From positions 741,473-805,472 of the forward strand of contig NZ_JACSPU010000001.1 of assembly GCF_014836985.1 (NCBI RefSeq): a stretch of DNA of 64,000 nucleotides. Direction: 5' to 3'. The translations under genes were made by a program, and so were the position numbers. The DNA comes from Planococcus wigleyi. GTDB lineage: Bacteria > Bacillota > Bacilli > Bacillales_A > Planococcaceae. Below are positions 31,659-40,713 of the stretch, one piece after another. Positions within the stretch are counted from its first letter, which is position 1. Each line of letters starts with the position of its first letter. The notes beneath the pieces were generated by a model. That model searched no databases. It saw nothing but the letters and a program-made list of their open reading frames with translations, and had not been told where the DNA came from.

Positions 31659-32470
31659 TGAATCTAATCAGCCTATTTGATGCAGCTGGCAATAAAATAG
31701 ATGTTTCGAAATACGGTCTGACCGGTTCGGGATTGGTCATTCCTTCTCCTTCTTATCGAGAGGAGCGGGATTCCACTCCTGGACGACCAGGAGACATTCT
31801 ATTGGGCAGAGACTTGGAGCCGCGGCAGCTACGAGCGCCGTTCCGAGTGAAGGCCTATGACTATGAGAGTGCACTGCTGGTCCGTGACGAGCTATATGCG
31901 CTGTTCTCTAAGGCAATGTATGTCGGGGAAACCAAACAGCCAGGGAAGTGGTGGAAGGTGCGAATGGTTGAAGGATTTACGCCGGTACGTGTCAGCCCTA
32001 CAGTCTTCAAGATTGATGTTCCATTGCATTGCGAATCCGGTATGGCCGAGTCATTCGGGACTACAGGCGACGCTTTAACATGGGATGTCGACAAGTGGCA
32101 ATGGGGAATGGGCTTATCGCCCGATGAATTTGGCTATGAGAAATCAGCGAGCCGGTTTATCATTCACAATCCTGGAACTGAAACGGTGAATCCGCGGTTC
32201 ATGCCGTTGATCATATCGCTGAAGGGAGTAGCTGCTTCATTTGTGGAAATCATCAATCACACGACTGGTGAAACCTTTTGCTTCAATGGCGCATTGAATG
32301 CTTCAAACACGTTATCACTGAATGGCGTCCGACCTCTCTTGGACGGACTGTCAGAACTGCGAAGAACCAATAAAAAACTAATTACGCTCGCACCGGGCGC
32401 CAATGACATTGAAGTCAAAGGCGTTGCGGTGGAGCGTATTTTCTTTGATTTTAGATTTTATTATGTATAA
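31658..32470 (+). CDS. Distal tail protein (Dit)
   Basis: 270 residues with the Dit layout: N-terminal strand region with SYREERDSTPGRPGDILLG, ALLVRDELYALFSKA, and a C-terminal galectin-like domain (GTETVNPRFMPLIISLKG; NDIEVKGVAVERIFFDFRF). Dit forms the hub between tail tube and the adsorption apparatus. It overlaps the tape measure stop by 1 bp. Confidence 0.85.
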   Translation: MNLISLFDAAGNKIDVSKYGLTGSGLVIPSPSYREERDSTPGRPGDILLGRDLEPRQLRAPFRVKAYDYESALLVRDELYALFSKAMYVGETKQPGKWWKVRMVEGFTPVRVSPTVFKIDVPLHCESGMAESFGTTGDALTWDVDKWQWGMGLSPDEFGYEKSASRFIIHNPGTETVNPRFMPLIISLKGVAASFVEIINHTTGETFCFNGALNASNTLSLNGVRPLLDGLSELRRTNKKLITLAPGANDIEVKGVAVERIFFDFRFYYV

Positions 32471-32487
32471 GGATGGTGGTGAGAAAC

Positions 32488-34326
32488 ATGCAACTTAATC
32501 GAACGCCTAGTGCCTTAACCAAGACCGATCGAGATAATTTGAACAAGAACTGGGATTTGATAGAAGAGGAAGTCAATAGAATTGGCCCTGCTCGCGCACT
32601 TGCTGAATTAGCAAAGATTTCAGCAGAGCAAGCACATTCGGGATTAACTGCAGCAAATAAACGGATTGATACCGTAGCTAGCGAGGCAGCAAATATTGCT
32701 TATGAGCAAGTGGTAGACGCTTCCAAACTAATTTGGAAAGAACCAGTGGGAGCATTCTCCAATCTTGCTACTGCATATCCGCAACCGCAAATTGGATGGG
32801 CAGCACAAACCACCTCAGACGGCGCTGTTTATCGATATGACGGATACACGTGGAAGAAAATTCAGCAAGTTGATGCTGGCCCAGTGAACGCTTTGGATAC
32901 TCGGCTTACCGTACAGGTGGAAAACACAGGGAAAGAAATTTACAAAAGCAAAGAACGTTTGCGGAATAACTTCACCGTTGCCTCCGAAAAGAAAATACCT
33001 GTTGTGACGTTTCTTGATGATGACTCAAGAACGGGAGTTTATACTAGGTTAAAAGAAATCTTCATGAGTAGAGGCGTGCCTTTTTCAATTGCGGCGATCA
33101 CAGGGCGACTTAATGATGCTCACCATCTTACACCGGAACAAATGCACGAATTGGTGGATTTATTAGGATGCGAGATAATGGGTCATACTTTCACTCACCC
33201 TACAGGGAATAACGGACTACAGGAATTCATGAATGACTATTCTCGACTTGAATATGAAATTGGCAACGGTTGTAAGGATGTGTTAATCGCAAAAGGATTC
33301 GATGTTGATGGATTTGTATATCCACAGGGAGGTCATAGTTACGATATTCGGGAAGTGACTAAGAAATACTATTCCTACGCCTTCGCGGGGGTGGGGATTA
33401 ACGATACGGATTTAATGGATTCAATGGCGATTAAACGAATTGCGTTCGGCTTTTCTGCTGAGTTTAACCCAACCATTAATGGAAACAGCGAAAAAAATAC
33501 ATTAGCTTATTATAAGGCTTGCGTAGATTACGCTGTTGCTAATAACGGATGGTTGGTGTTCATGACTCACGTAAACGCGCACAGTCTTGAAGAGGATGTA
33601 ATTTTAGGCCAATTGATTGATTATATTAAATCTATTAATGTGCCTGTTTTAACTGCCAGAGACGGTTACAAAATTCACGGAAATAGATATTTCGCTGGAG
33701 ATGTTGAAACAAACAATTATTTTATCATCAACAAGGACAACAAAGTTTTGAACAGTGAAAGCGGATTGAAAATAACTGAAATCCAGTTCAACAGCAAAAC
33801 TTTGGCGGATCCGATTGACTCGTATGAGAAAGGAAGCATCACCTTCATGCGAGTCACCAATGCTCATGCTTCCGCGAACGGTTTTCCTTCCGGGGTCGGT
33901 GGTTATTTGGTGACGTATAAGATGCACGAATCCAATTCCCTGTATAACCGACAGGAGTATTGGCCATTGACGAATCCAGACACATATACCCGGCATCTGA
34001 ATGGCTCCAACAATACCTGGAGTGAGTTTTTCGTGACGATTAATTCGCGAAACATCGCCGGTTTCAATCCAACAAAGAAGGCAAGGCTTGCGGTTCCGGC
34101 AATTACCGTGCCGCCTAATTCAACCGCAGATATCACTGTACCTCTTGCTGGGATTACAGCCACGAATACGCAAATAAACGTTAGTCCATCCTGGGGATTG
34201 GATCCAGGACTGCTGAGCGATGCGTTGATTATGGCAAACGACCAAGCGACAATCCGCGTACTAAACATCACCAGTACTGAAAAAACCGTGACTGCTCGGA
34301 ATTGGGTTTTCACTTATATGACATAA
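32488..34326 (+). CDS. Tail fibre with polysaccharide deacetylase domain
   Basis: About 612 residues. A helical N-terminal attachment region (ALTKTDRDNLNKNWDLIEEE) is followed by a NodB-type deacetylase domain: VVTFLDDDSR (Asp near 175), a HTFTH motif near 233, YPQGGHSYD and VFMTHVN. The C-terminal part is beta-rich and likely binds the receptor. The enzyme would remove acetyl groups from a cell-surface glycan during adsorption. ATG 32488 is favoured by GGTGGTGAG upstream; ATG 32473 is an alternative. A phage O-antigen-polymerase-like gene follows. Confidence 0.85.
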   Translation: MQLNRTPSALTKTDRDNLNKNWDLIEEEVNRIGPARALAELAKISAEQAHSGLTAANKRIDTVASEAANIAYEQVVDASKLIWKEPVGAFSNLATAYPQPQIGWAAQTTSDGAVYRYDGYTWKKIQQVDAGPVNALDTRLTVQVENTGKEIYKSKERLRNNFTVASEKKIPVVTFLDDDSRTGVYTRLKEIFMSRGVPFSIAAITGRLNDAHHLTPEQMHELVDLLGCEIMGHTFTHPTGNNGLQEFMNDYSRLEYEIGNGCKDVLIAKGFDVDGFVYPQGGHSYDIREVTKKYYSYAFAGVGINDTDLMDSMAIKRIAFGFSAEFNPTINGNSEKNTLAYYKACVDYAVANNGWLVFMTHVNAHSLEEDVILGQLIDYIKSINVPVLTARDGYKIHGNRYFAGDVETNNYFIINKDNKVLNSESGLKITEIQFNSKTLADPIDSYEKGSITFMRVTNAHASANGFPSGVGGYLVTYKMHESNSLYNRQEYWPLTNPDTYTRHLNGSNNTWSEFFVTINSRNIAGFNPTKKARLAVPAITVPPNSTADITVPLAGITATNTQINVSPSWGLDPGLLSDALIMANDQATIRVLNITSTEKTVTARNWVFTYMT

Positions 34327-34347
34327 GTTCCAAAACTCAGGAAAACA

Positions 34348-34376
34348 TTGCCTAATACATTATAGATATATATAAT
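34348..34376 (+). promoter_or_regulatory. Private promoter of the O-antigen polymerase-like gene
   Basis: TTGCCT (34348-34353), exactly 17 bp, then a perfect TATAAT (34371-34376). It lies in an 86-bp gap within the otherwise continuous tail operon, so the next gene can be expressed without the late promoter. An imperfect inverted repeat around 34361-34396 spans the -10. Confidence 0.75.
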
Positions 34377-34412
34377 TACACGTATATCTCTATAAGAAGG
34401 CTGTGAACATTT

Positions 34413-35618
34413 TTGAAAATAGTATTTGTTTCGTTGTTGCTGGTTTTGTTTTTCTTTAGTTCTTATCGAATGGTCGGAGAAAATGTTGCTGTAGGAGCTT
34501 ATGGCGCCTATGCAACATATCTGTTAATAATAACCGCCCTTCTGCTTTTTAAGGTGAAAAAGGTGGAGTTCAATAAATCATTGCTGATACTAGCTGGTTT
34601 ATTCTCTTTTACCGCCATGATGTCTGCTTTTTTTAATTCCGAAATCGGATTATTAGTTCAATCAGTCATCTTCTTCTGCTTGTTTTTATCAACAACTGTA
34701 TTGCTTCAAACCTATTTTAAGGGGACTCTCGGTAAGATGATTGTGCTTACACTTGTAATCGCGCATGTTCCATTAGTTTTAATACCTTTATTGACAGGTG
34801 GAATGGTGATGTTTCCATACAGAGGGATTTTCGATAACCCCAATTCTTTCGGAATGGTTACTGCTACTGTTTTTTCTGTTTTGCTAGGTGCTTTGCTATC
34901 GAAAATTGATAGAGTTGTATTCTATAAAGAAAAACCTTCTAAGTTAAATATACTCATCTTTTTCGCTTTGGCGGTATCTAGTTTTTCATTAATTGTTATC
35001 TCTGCAAGCAGAACGAGTTTCACAACTGCGATAATATCTACTTTCGCAGGGTTGGCAGTTATGTTTTTGTTTTCTATAAAACATAGAAGAGTTCTAAAAA
35101 TGACTTACAAGTTGGTTCTCAGCTTACCTTTCGTAGCTGTTTTTTATTTCTTGATAAACAAAGTAATACCAGTAAACCTTTATGTTCAAGCTGTTATTTT
35201 CAGCAAGTTCGAACGAAAAAGTGGAGATTTGTTAGATGGAAGAACTAGGGTGTGGATAGAAACAATTAGAGATGCCAATCCATTTGGTCACGGTGAACAA
35301 TACTTTGAAAGGCAAATAGGCTTAGGTGCTCACAATACTTTCATCTATATCATTGGAGTCTATGGTTGGATTCCCTCTATTTTATTCATTTCTTTCTTTA
35401 TTGCGGCTTTGTATTATTGTATACGTTTCGTATTAAATTCTGATTATGAATATAAATATCTGCCGTTAATAACATTGATAACGTTCTTAGGGTTATCGAT
35501 GGCAGAAAATCAAATGTTTAAAATAGCGATGATCGTGGCTTTTGCCTGTTTAGGGCTTGCAGCTAACAACAAAAAAATAATTTTAACTAAGAGTGCTAAG
35601 GACCATACTGTCCGGTAA
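34413..35618 (+). CDS. O-antigen ligase/polymerase-like membrane protein (Wzy/WaaL family), cargo gene
   Basis: 401 residues with about ten hydrophobic segments. Three signature spots of the Wzy_C family are visible: SASRTSF near residue 197, DGRTRVW near 274 and GAHNTFIYIIGVYGW near 303. Such proteins join or polymerise lipid-linked glycans on the outer membrane face. It is AT-rich, has its own promoter and a terminator, and splits the tail operon between fibre and tip genes. The TTG start has AGAAGG 12 nt upstream, which is weak. Inferred role: lysogenic conversion of the surface polysaccharide and superinfection exclusion. The substrate is unknown. Confidence 0.8.
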   Translation: MKIVFVSLLLVLFFFSSYRMVGENVAVGAYGAYATYLLIITALLLFKVKKVEFNKSLLILAGLFSFTAMMSAFFNSEIGLLVQSVIFFCLFLSTTVLLQTYFKGTLGKMIVLTLVIAHVPLVLIPLLTGGMVMFPYRGIFDNPNSFGMVTATVFSVLLGALLSKIDRVVFYKEKPSKLNILIFFALAVSSFSLIVISASRTSFTTAIISTFAGLAVMFLFSIKHRRVLKMTYKLVLSLPFVAVFYFLINKVIPVNLYVQAVIFSKFERKSGDLLDGRTRVWIETIRDANPFGHGEQYFERQIGLGAHNTFIYIIGVYGWIPSILFISFFIAALYYCIRFVLNSDYEYKYLPLITLITFLGLSMAENQMFKIAMIVAFACLGLAANNKKIILTKSAKDHTVR

Positions 35619-35640
35619 CAAAAGCTAAATAACCAAACCA

Positions 35641-35671
35641 AAGAGTGTCCAATCGGGCGCTCTTTTTTCTA
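35641..35671 (+). terminator. Terminator of the O-antigen polymerase-like gene
   Basis: AGAGTGTCC-aatc-GGGCGCTCT (with G-U pairs) followed by TTTTTT, 23 bp past the stop. It would also reduce late read-through into the tail tip gene. Confidence 0.7.
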
Positions 35672-35692
35672 TGCAGAAAAAGAGGTGAAAAC

Positions 35693-37975
35693 ATGCTGTC
35701 AGTCCGGAATCTAGCAGGACAGGAAGAATTATTAACCGACTTTAAAGCGCTTAACCGGAGTAAGAAAGTCAATGGAGAGAAGATGCTTACGCTTTCTGCA
35801 TTCCCAACAGAAAATAACGTTCATGCTTATCCGTTGATAGAGGAAGAATCAATCATCACCTTCAAAGACGAGGAATACGTCATCAAAAAGTATGGCGGAC
35901 GTAGCATAGGCAATACGTTCATGAAGCAGGTAGACGCTATCCATAAATTCTTTCCGGACATGATGGACAACCGGCAGCGGAAAGTTCATAACGGATCCAT
36001 GACGTTTGCAGCTGCCTGTCAGTTTGTCTTTGAAGACTCAGGCTATACCTTCGCAATCATCGACACCTTTAATGCTAAGGAGTTCGAAAACTTCGGTGGC
36101 AACAATCGACTGGCTTTGCTGCAGACGCTTCTAGATCGCTTCCAAGCAGAAATGGAGATTGTCGGGAAACAAGTTCGATTCAAGAAGAAAATCGGCGTGG
36201 ATACAGACTTCCAGTTCCGTTATGGCCATAACATCAAAACATTCAGTCGGGATGTTGATACGTCCAATCTATCCACCTATATTAAAGGATACGGGAAGAA
36301 GAAAGAAGAAACCGACGTCATCAGCGGCGTCAGTATTCCTTATGGCAGCCGCGCTGGAACATACTTCACAGAACCCGGATTAAATGTCCTGGCAACAAAT
36401 AAGGAAGGCGCCATTTTCAGATTTTCCTTCACAGGTACTGGATTTGATTTTGATGCCATATTGACCAAGCTTGGGGGCGTATGGGAGTTTTCTATTGATG
36501 GCTCTCAAGCCGTTAAGGTTTCGACCTATAAAGATCTATCACGCGAAGACAAGGTGATGCCGGTCATTCGTGGTCTTGAGCATAAACTGCATAACGTGGT
36601 GGCCACATTTGTGGGGGCTGATACGAAGAATCCTTATACGAAAGGAAAAGGAGCTCCGGCGCCGATTGCTTACCTGAAGAGCGGGAACATCATCAAGCTC
36701 TATCGGGAACTGGTAGGGGACGAGCAGTATATGGCCGTTGCTGAATACACCAGTCCCAACGCAGAGCTTTACGGGATACGGGATGCAGGTGACTTTGAGG
36801 ATGAACGATTTACTACTAACGCAACCTTATTAGCCGAGATTAAGAAGCAGCTGCAGGACACGCCAGAGCTTTCTTACACCATTGACTTTGTGGATTTACG
36901 AGCTGCCGGTTATCCTAATCCGTCACCGAATGAAGGGGACCGAGTCTTCACCATTTATGAGCCGATGGATGATTTGGAAGTTGAGACTCGCTTGATGGAA
37001 GTGAACGAGGAATTTGTTCCCGATTGGGATACGCCAGGGGAAGTAAAGCCGATCCGCAGCAAAGTGACATTGGCCAACTACACCAAGACGTTCTCCGGCA
37101 CTATGTACAGCAACGTCCAGAAGACGCTCAAGGGAATCGTGAACGATGATGGCATCATCAAATACAACGTCTTGGACGAAGCAGTCCGCTTGGCTACGGA
37201 GGCGATTAAGTCTGCTCAGACTGAGTTGGAATTCATCAATGGCATCACAGGCCGCGATAAGGAAGACCCTAATCTTCTTACTCGTTTCACCAGTCGAGGT
37301 GTGGGTGTTTCCAGTGATGGAGGAAATACGTTCCCTGATGCCATTACAGGGCTTGGTGTAAATACAACCCTATTGACTGCCGGAGCCATTCACACGAATA
37401 ACATCGCCATTATCGGAGACAGTTTATTCTTCTGGGATGGTAGTGGGTTCCATTGTATCGATCCGAACGATTTGAATAAGTACGTGAAAATTACGGGTGG
37501 CCATGTTGACATCAAACGAGGTGCGCTAACGGTGGAACGGCCCGATGGATACAAAATAATCAATAACGGCATGAGCGTATATGACGTTAATATCCAATCA
37601 GCTACACCGGCATTTAAAAGCGGGTCTGTTGGGATTGAAGGCTATTATCTGAGAACTGCTATGGAGTCTCCGCAGGATTGCGATTTCTACACGTATGAAC
37701 ACAAGGCGCGCTATTTAAAGGTACGGGTAAATTTAGTCGCCACTGCCGGCGGAACTGCAACTGTCTCGATTGAAAAAGGATCTTATGCTCTCGGGAATAT
37801 TGAGGTGCTCGCGAGTTATTCAACACAAAGTGACAATAGAGAGACCTCGCATACTTTCACCGTCGATTTAGGCGTTCCTCAAGGTGGTGAGGGAAGTTTT
37901 TATATTCGCTTAAAAACATCAAACAGCGCTTATCCGGCACTGGTCCGGGTGAGTAGAATGTGGCTGGAGGGCTGA
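35693..37975 (+). CDS. Tail tip / tail-associated protein (Tal-like, prophage endopeptidase tail)
   Basis: 760 residues. The N-terminal 380 residues match the prophage tail (Tal/gp44-like) fold: MLSVRNLAGQEELLTDF, FTIYEPMDDLEVETRLMEV later, and KYVKI-type strands. The central and C-terminal parts are beta-rich (DGTFP-type loops; ETSHTFTVDLG) as in receptor-binding extensions. ATG 35693 has GAGGTGAA upstream; the earlier start at 35645 would lie in the terminator. It forms the tail tip hub. Confidence 0.85.
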   Translation: MLSVRNLAGQEELLTDFKALNRSKKVNGEKMLTLSAFPTENNVHAYPLIEEESIITFKDEEYVIKKYGGRSIGNTFMKQVDAIHKFFPDMMDNRQRKVHNGSMTFAAACQFVFEDSGYTFAIIDTFNAKEFENFGGNNRLALLQTLLDRFQAEMEIVGKQVRFKKKIGVDTDFQFRYGHNIKTFSRDVDTSNLSTYIKGYGKKKEETDVISGVSIPYGSRAGTYFTEPGLNVLATNKEGAIFRFSFTGTGFDFDAILTKLGGVWEFSIDGSQAVKVSTYKDLSREDKVMPVIRGLEHKLHNVVATFVGADTKNPYTKGKGAPAPIAYLKSGNIIKLYRELVGDEQYMAVAEYTSPNAELYGIRDAGDFEDERFTTNATLLAEIKKQLQDTPELSYTIDFVDLRAAGYPNPSPNEGDRVFTIYEPMDDLEVETRLMEVNEEFVPDWDTPGEVKPIRSKVTLANYTKTFSGTMYSNVQKTLKGIVNDDGIIKYNVLDEAVRLATEAIKSAQTELEFINGITGRDKEDPNLLTRFTSRGVGVSSDGGNTFPDAITGLGVNTTLLTAGAIHTNNIAIIGDSLFFWDGSGFHCIDPNDLNKYVKITGGHVDIKRGALTVERPDGYKIINNGMSVYDVNIQSATPAFKSGSVGIEGYYLRTAMESPQDCDFYTYEHKARYLKVRVNLVATAGGTATVSIEKGSYALGNIEVLASYSTQSDNRETSHTFTVDLGVPQGGEGSFYIRLKTSNSAYPALVRVSRMWLEG

Positions 37976-37979
37976 GAAT

Positions 37980-38210
37980 ATGGAGACGGAAGATTGGCAG
38001 ATTTATTTAAACGTAAATGAAACCGGCAATGTGGTTGATGCCGAGTATGGGGAGAAAATTATTCCTGCGATTGAGTATCATTATTTCTTTTTAAGAAGTG
38101 AAGAGGTCGCGGCAAACATTTTTGATTACCGAGTAGAGATTGTAGGGAATATCCCGACATTGGTTAAGAAAATACCAGAGACCATAGAGGAAGAAATCAG
38201 CGCTGAATAG
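37980..38210 (+). CDS. Small tail-tip accessory protein (76 aa)
   Basis: ATG 37980 with GGAGGGCTGAG upstream. Acidic product (YLNVNETGNVVDAEYGEKIIP; FFLRSEEVAANIFDYRVEI) of the size and place of XkdX/tail-tip accessory proteins. No family is certain. It is followed by the XhlA-like gene. Confidence 0.55.
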   Translation: METEDWQIYLNVNETGNVVDAEYGEKIIPAIEYHYFFLRSEEVAANIFDYRVEIVGNIPTLVKKIPETIEEEISAE

Positions 38211-38254
38211 GCGTTTTTTATTTTGGAGAAAAACAGAGAGAAAGGGGGATTGGG

Positions 38255-38701
38255 ATGCCAGGAGGGGATGGATCCATGTTTAAAACAGTTGAGGAACACG
38301 GGCTTTTAATTAATGAAAATATCTTACCCCGTTTAGAGAAAGTGGAAAACATTCAAAATGAGACCAAAAGTGAACTAAAAGATGTGAAAACAGAGATTCA
38401 AGGAGTGAAGACGGAAGTAACCGCTGTTCGTAATGCACAGAGCAGCATGGAGCTCACCGTTCTAAAAGACGGACAACACACCAGGGATCTTCTGAATCAA
38501 TTTGTAAACCATTATTTTGCCACGGATGGCAAGGTCCTGGAGAGCCAAGAGAAGATGATGGAGAGCAAGGAAAAAGTAACCTTACGCAAATTAAGTAAGA
38601 GCGAAAAGATATCGATCGCTTTTATCGGCATGTTAAGTGGCGGCGGGTTAGTAGCTGTTTCACCAGTAATTATTCACTTTTTAGATGCTGTATATAAATA
38701 A
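38255..38701 (+). CDS. XhlA-like membrane-anchored lysis protein
   Basis: 148 residues: coiled coil at residues 20-60 (LEKVENIQNETKSELKDV) and one C-terminal transmembrane helix (AFIGMLSGGGLVAVSPVIIHFL). This is the hemolysin XhlA pattern that accompanies holin in PBSX-like phages. ATG 38276, also with an AGGAGG upstream, is a possible alternative start. It directly precedes the holin. Confidence 0.75.
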   Translation: MPGGDGSMFKTVEEHGLLINENILPRLEKVENIQNETKSELKDVKTEIQGVKTEVTAVRNAQSSMELTVLKDGQHTRDLLNQFVNHYFATDGKVLESQEKMMESKEKVTLRKLSKSEKISIAFIGMLSGGGLVAVSPVIIHFLDAVYK

Positions 38702-38715
38702 AAGGAGGAATTACA

Positions 38716-38982
38716 TTGAACATCAACTGGAAAGTACGATTTCAACATGGGCCATTCTTAGTGGCTCTTTTTTCATTGGTTTTGATTTTAGCGCAACAAG
38801 TGGCAGCTGCATTTGGATACGGAATCACAGAAGCATTTTCGGAACAAGCCACAGGGATTTTTAACACCGTATTAAGCATCCTTGTATTGCTGGGTGTAGT
38901 ATCTGATCCAGTGACTGAAGGATTTTCTGATTCAAAACAAGCTTTAGGTTACGACGAACCTAAGAAAGCGGGGCGTAAATAA
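38716..38982 (+). CDS. Holin (phi LC3 family)
   Basis: 88 residues from TTG 38716 with AAGGAGGAA upstream. N-terminal NWKVRFQHGPFLVALFSLVLILAQ-type segment (split around residue 12), a central Ala-rich turn (QQVAAAFGYG), a second hydrophobic segment (TVLSILVLLGVVSDPVTEG) and a basic tail. This is the phi-LC3 holin pattern. The stop overlaps the amidase start (TAATG). Confidence 0.9.
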   Translation: MNINWKVRFQHGPFLVALFSLVLILAQQVAAAFGYGITEAFSEQATGIFNTVLSILVLLGVVSDPVTEGFSDSKQALGYDEPKKAGRK

Positions 38983-40082
38983 TGGCAGTAAATAAAACCG
39001 TATTCCTAAAAGCTCAAAAGGTTCTAATCGCCATCGACTGGGGACACGGACCGGGAACGCCAGGGAAAGAAACGCCATACATTCAATCTCTGGGCCGCAA
39101 GATCCAGGAAGAAGAGTTTAATATCCCGGCAGCCAAAGCATTAGCAGCTGCATTGCAGGCACAAGGCTTCAAGACGATGTTCACTGCAGATGAAAGCTAT
39201 GACACGCCACTGGCCACACGGGTTAAGCGAGCGAACGCTGCTGGTGCAGATATCTTTATTTCCATTCACTTTAATGCCATGGGCCATACATTTGGCTATT
39301 CAACAGCGAAAGGCTTCTCAGCTCACATTCAGCAGGGCATGAGCAAGACCAGCAGCGCTTATAAACTCGCTTCGCTAATGGTGCAGGAGTTGGCTGCAGG
39401 TACGCCGCAAGTCAATCGTGGGGTAGTTTTCCAGCCACTTTACGTGACGCGCTGGACGAACATGCCAGCAGTTTTGGTGGAGCTTGGGTTTATGGATGAT
39501 CCATTCGAAGCGGGGTTAATGCTGCAGAAATCGTTCCATCAAGAAGTGGCGATGGAGCTGACAAAAGCCGTGAACCGTTATACGGGCCTTCCATACAGTG
39601 GTGGCGCCGTCCAAGCCGCCAAGCCTGTTGCACGGGAATATTTGATGTTGGACGATCAAGGCGCTGGCGTTCGTGCCATGCAGGACTATTACAAAAAGGC
39701 CGGTTATAAGATTACAGTCGACAGTATTTTTGGGAAAGATACGAAAGCGGTCGTTGTAGCATTCCAAACTAAGTACGGCCTGAAACCGGATGGCGTTCAC
39801 GGCACCGCAACTGCTGCAAAACTGGCCGAAGTGATTGCGACTTTAGGAAATCCGAAGCCGAAACCAGTAGTAACGCCAGCTAAACCAAACCCAGTTACAA
39901 AACCAAAGGAGGAAAAACCAATGGCAAAATCAAACGAACCATCGAAATGGGCTAAAGAAACTATCGACAAGGCTAAAGAAATCGGTGTAACAGACGGCAC
40001 GAATTTACATGGTACGCCGACACGAGAAGAAACAATCGTTATCGCCATGCGAGCTGCAGGATTGGCGCCGCGTTTAAAGTAA
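38982..40082 (+). CDS. Endolysin: N-acetylmuramoyl-L-alanine amidase (Amidase_3 + PG-binding + C-terminal domain)
   Basis: 366 residues. Amidase_3 (residues 14-205) shows zinc ligands in DWGHG (H22), ISIHFNA and a Glu in VELGF. A PG_binding_1 domain follows (about 218-285: GVRAMQDYYKKAGYKI; FGKDTKAVVVAFQ). After a Pro/Lys linker, residues 320-366 (WAKETIDKAKEIGVTDGT, PTREETIVI) form an SLH-like wall-binding domain. An internal AAAGGAGG plus ATG at 39921, in frame, could yield a separate 53-residue binding-domain product. Confidence 0.93.
   Translation: MAVNKTVFLKAQKVLIAIDWGHGPGTPGKETPYIQSLGRKIQEEEFNIPAAKALAAALQAQGFKTMFTADESYDTPLATRVKRANAAGADIFISIHFNAMGHTFGYSTAKGFSAHIQQGMSKTSSAYKLASLMVQELAAGTPQVNRGVVFQPLYVTRWTNMPAVLVELGFMDDPFEAGLMLQKSFHQEVAMELTKAVNRYTGLPYSGGAVQAAKPVAREYLMLDDQGAGVRAMQDYYKKAGYKITVDSIFGKDTKAVVVAFQTKYGLKPDGVHGTATAAKLAEVIATLGNPKPKPVVTPAKPNPVTKPKEEKPMAKSNEPSKWAKETIDKAKEIGVTDGTNLHGTPTREETIVIAMRAAGLAPRLK
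39905..39923 (+). promoter_or_regulatory. Internal ribosome binding site and in-frame ATG in endolysin
   Basis: AAAGGAGG (39905-39912) is a near-perfect SD, 8 nt before ATG 39921, which is codon 314 of the amidase and marks the start of the C-terminal domain. Several endolysins (such as CD27L and LysIME-EF1) are known to make their binding domain from such a site. Confidence 0.65.
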
Positions 40083-40136
40083 GAGTAGAATAAAGATCGA
40101 ATAAGAGTGAGATACTAAATAGTATTAATTCAGAAG

Positions 40137-40182
40137 AAAGCCTAATGACTGCCGGGAGTCGGTCATTAGGCTTTTTTTATTT
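40137..40182 (+). terminator. Terminator of the late operon
   Basis: AAGCCTAATGAC pairs with GTCATTAGGCTT (12-bp stem), followed by a long T tract, 55 bp after the endolysin stop. Confidence 0.88.
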
Positions 40183-40320
40183 TTCAAATCTAGTAGAAAT
40201 TTATCTGATTAGATAGTAAAATTAGTGGAGTTCATAATACTGAGTAGCAATACATAATGACTATAGACTTGACATGCAGAGTGAAACTCTTCATTCATTT
40301 ATTTTAAGGGGGGATTTGAT

Positions 40321-40713
40321 ATGGATAAATACGATGTTACAAAAGCGGTTGAGCGAGGTATTCGGAATGCGAGAGATAAGGAAGAACGTGAACCTTTAAC
40401 TTGGAATTTCATGTCAGGTGTTTGTTATCTTGGATCCTCAATTATCATCGGTATTGTCTATCAATCATGGCTGGCTTTTTTCGTTTTAGCAGCACTCGGG
40501 TTTGTTAGTACAATCTTTTTACCGTATATTGTAACTGTGATTTTCGCGGGAGTGAATGCTCACATCTTTTATATCTTCTTCAGTTGGGTAAATGCTGATA
40601 AACAAATCTCTACAGAGCTTTTTTGGGCAAGCATCGGAGCTTTCGTTGTATTCTTAGTTCTTGGTCTTGCTTTTACTAGGTCTTTAAGAAAAGGAAAAGT
40701 AAATAGTTTCTAA
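40321..40713 (+). CDS. Membrane protein (cargo candidate, 130 aa)
   Basis: Three to four hydrophobic segments (YLGSSIIIGIVYQSWLAFFVL; YIVTVIFAGVNAHIFYIFF; FWASIGAFVVFLVLGLAF) and a charged N-terminus. AAGGGGGG precedes ATG 40321, and TTGACA (40269) with an AGAGT/ACTCT inverted repeat lies upstream. It is outside the late operon, so it is a lysogen-expressed candidate. No family is recognised. Confidence 0.65.
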   Translation: MDKYDVTKAVERGIRNARDKEEREPLTWNFMSGVCYLGSSIIIGIVYQSWLAFFVLAALGFVSTIFLPYIVTVIFAGVNAHIFYIFFSWVNADKQISTELFWASIGAFVVFLVLGLAFTRSLRKGKVNSF

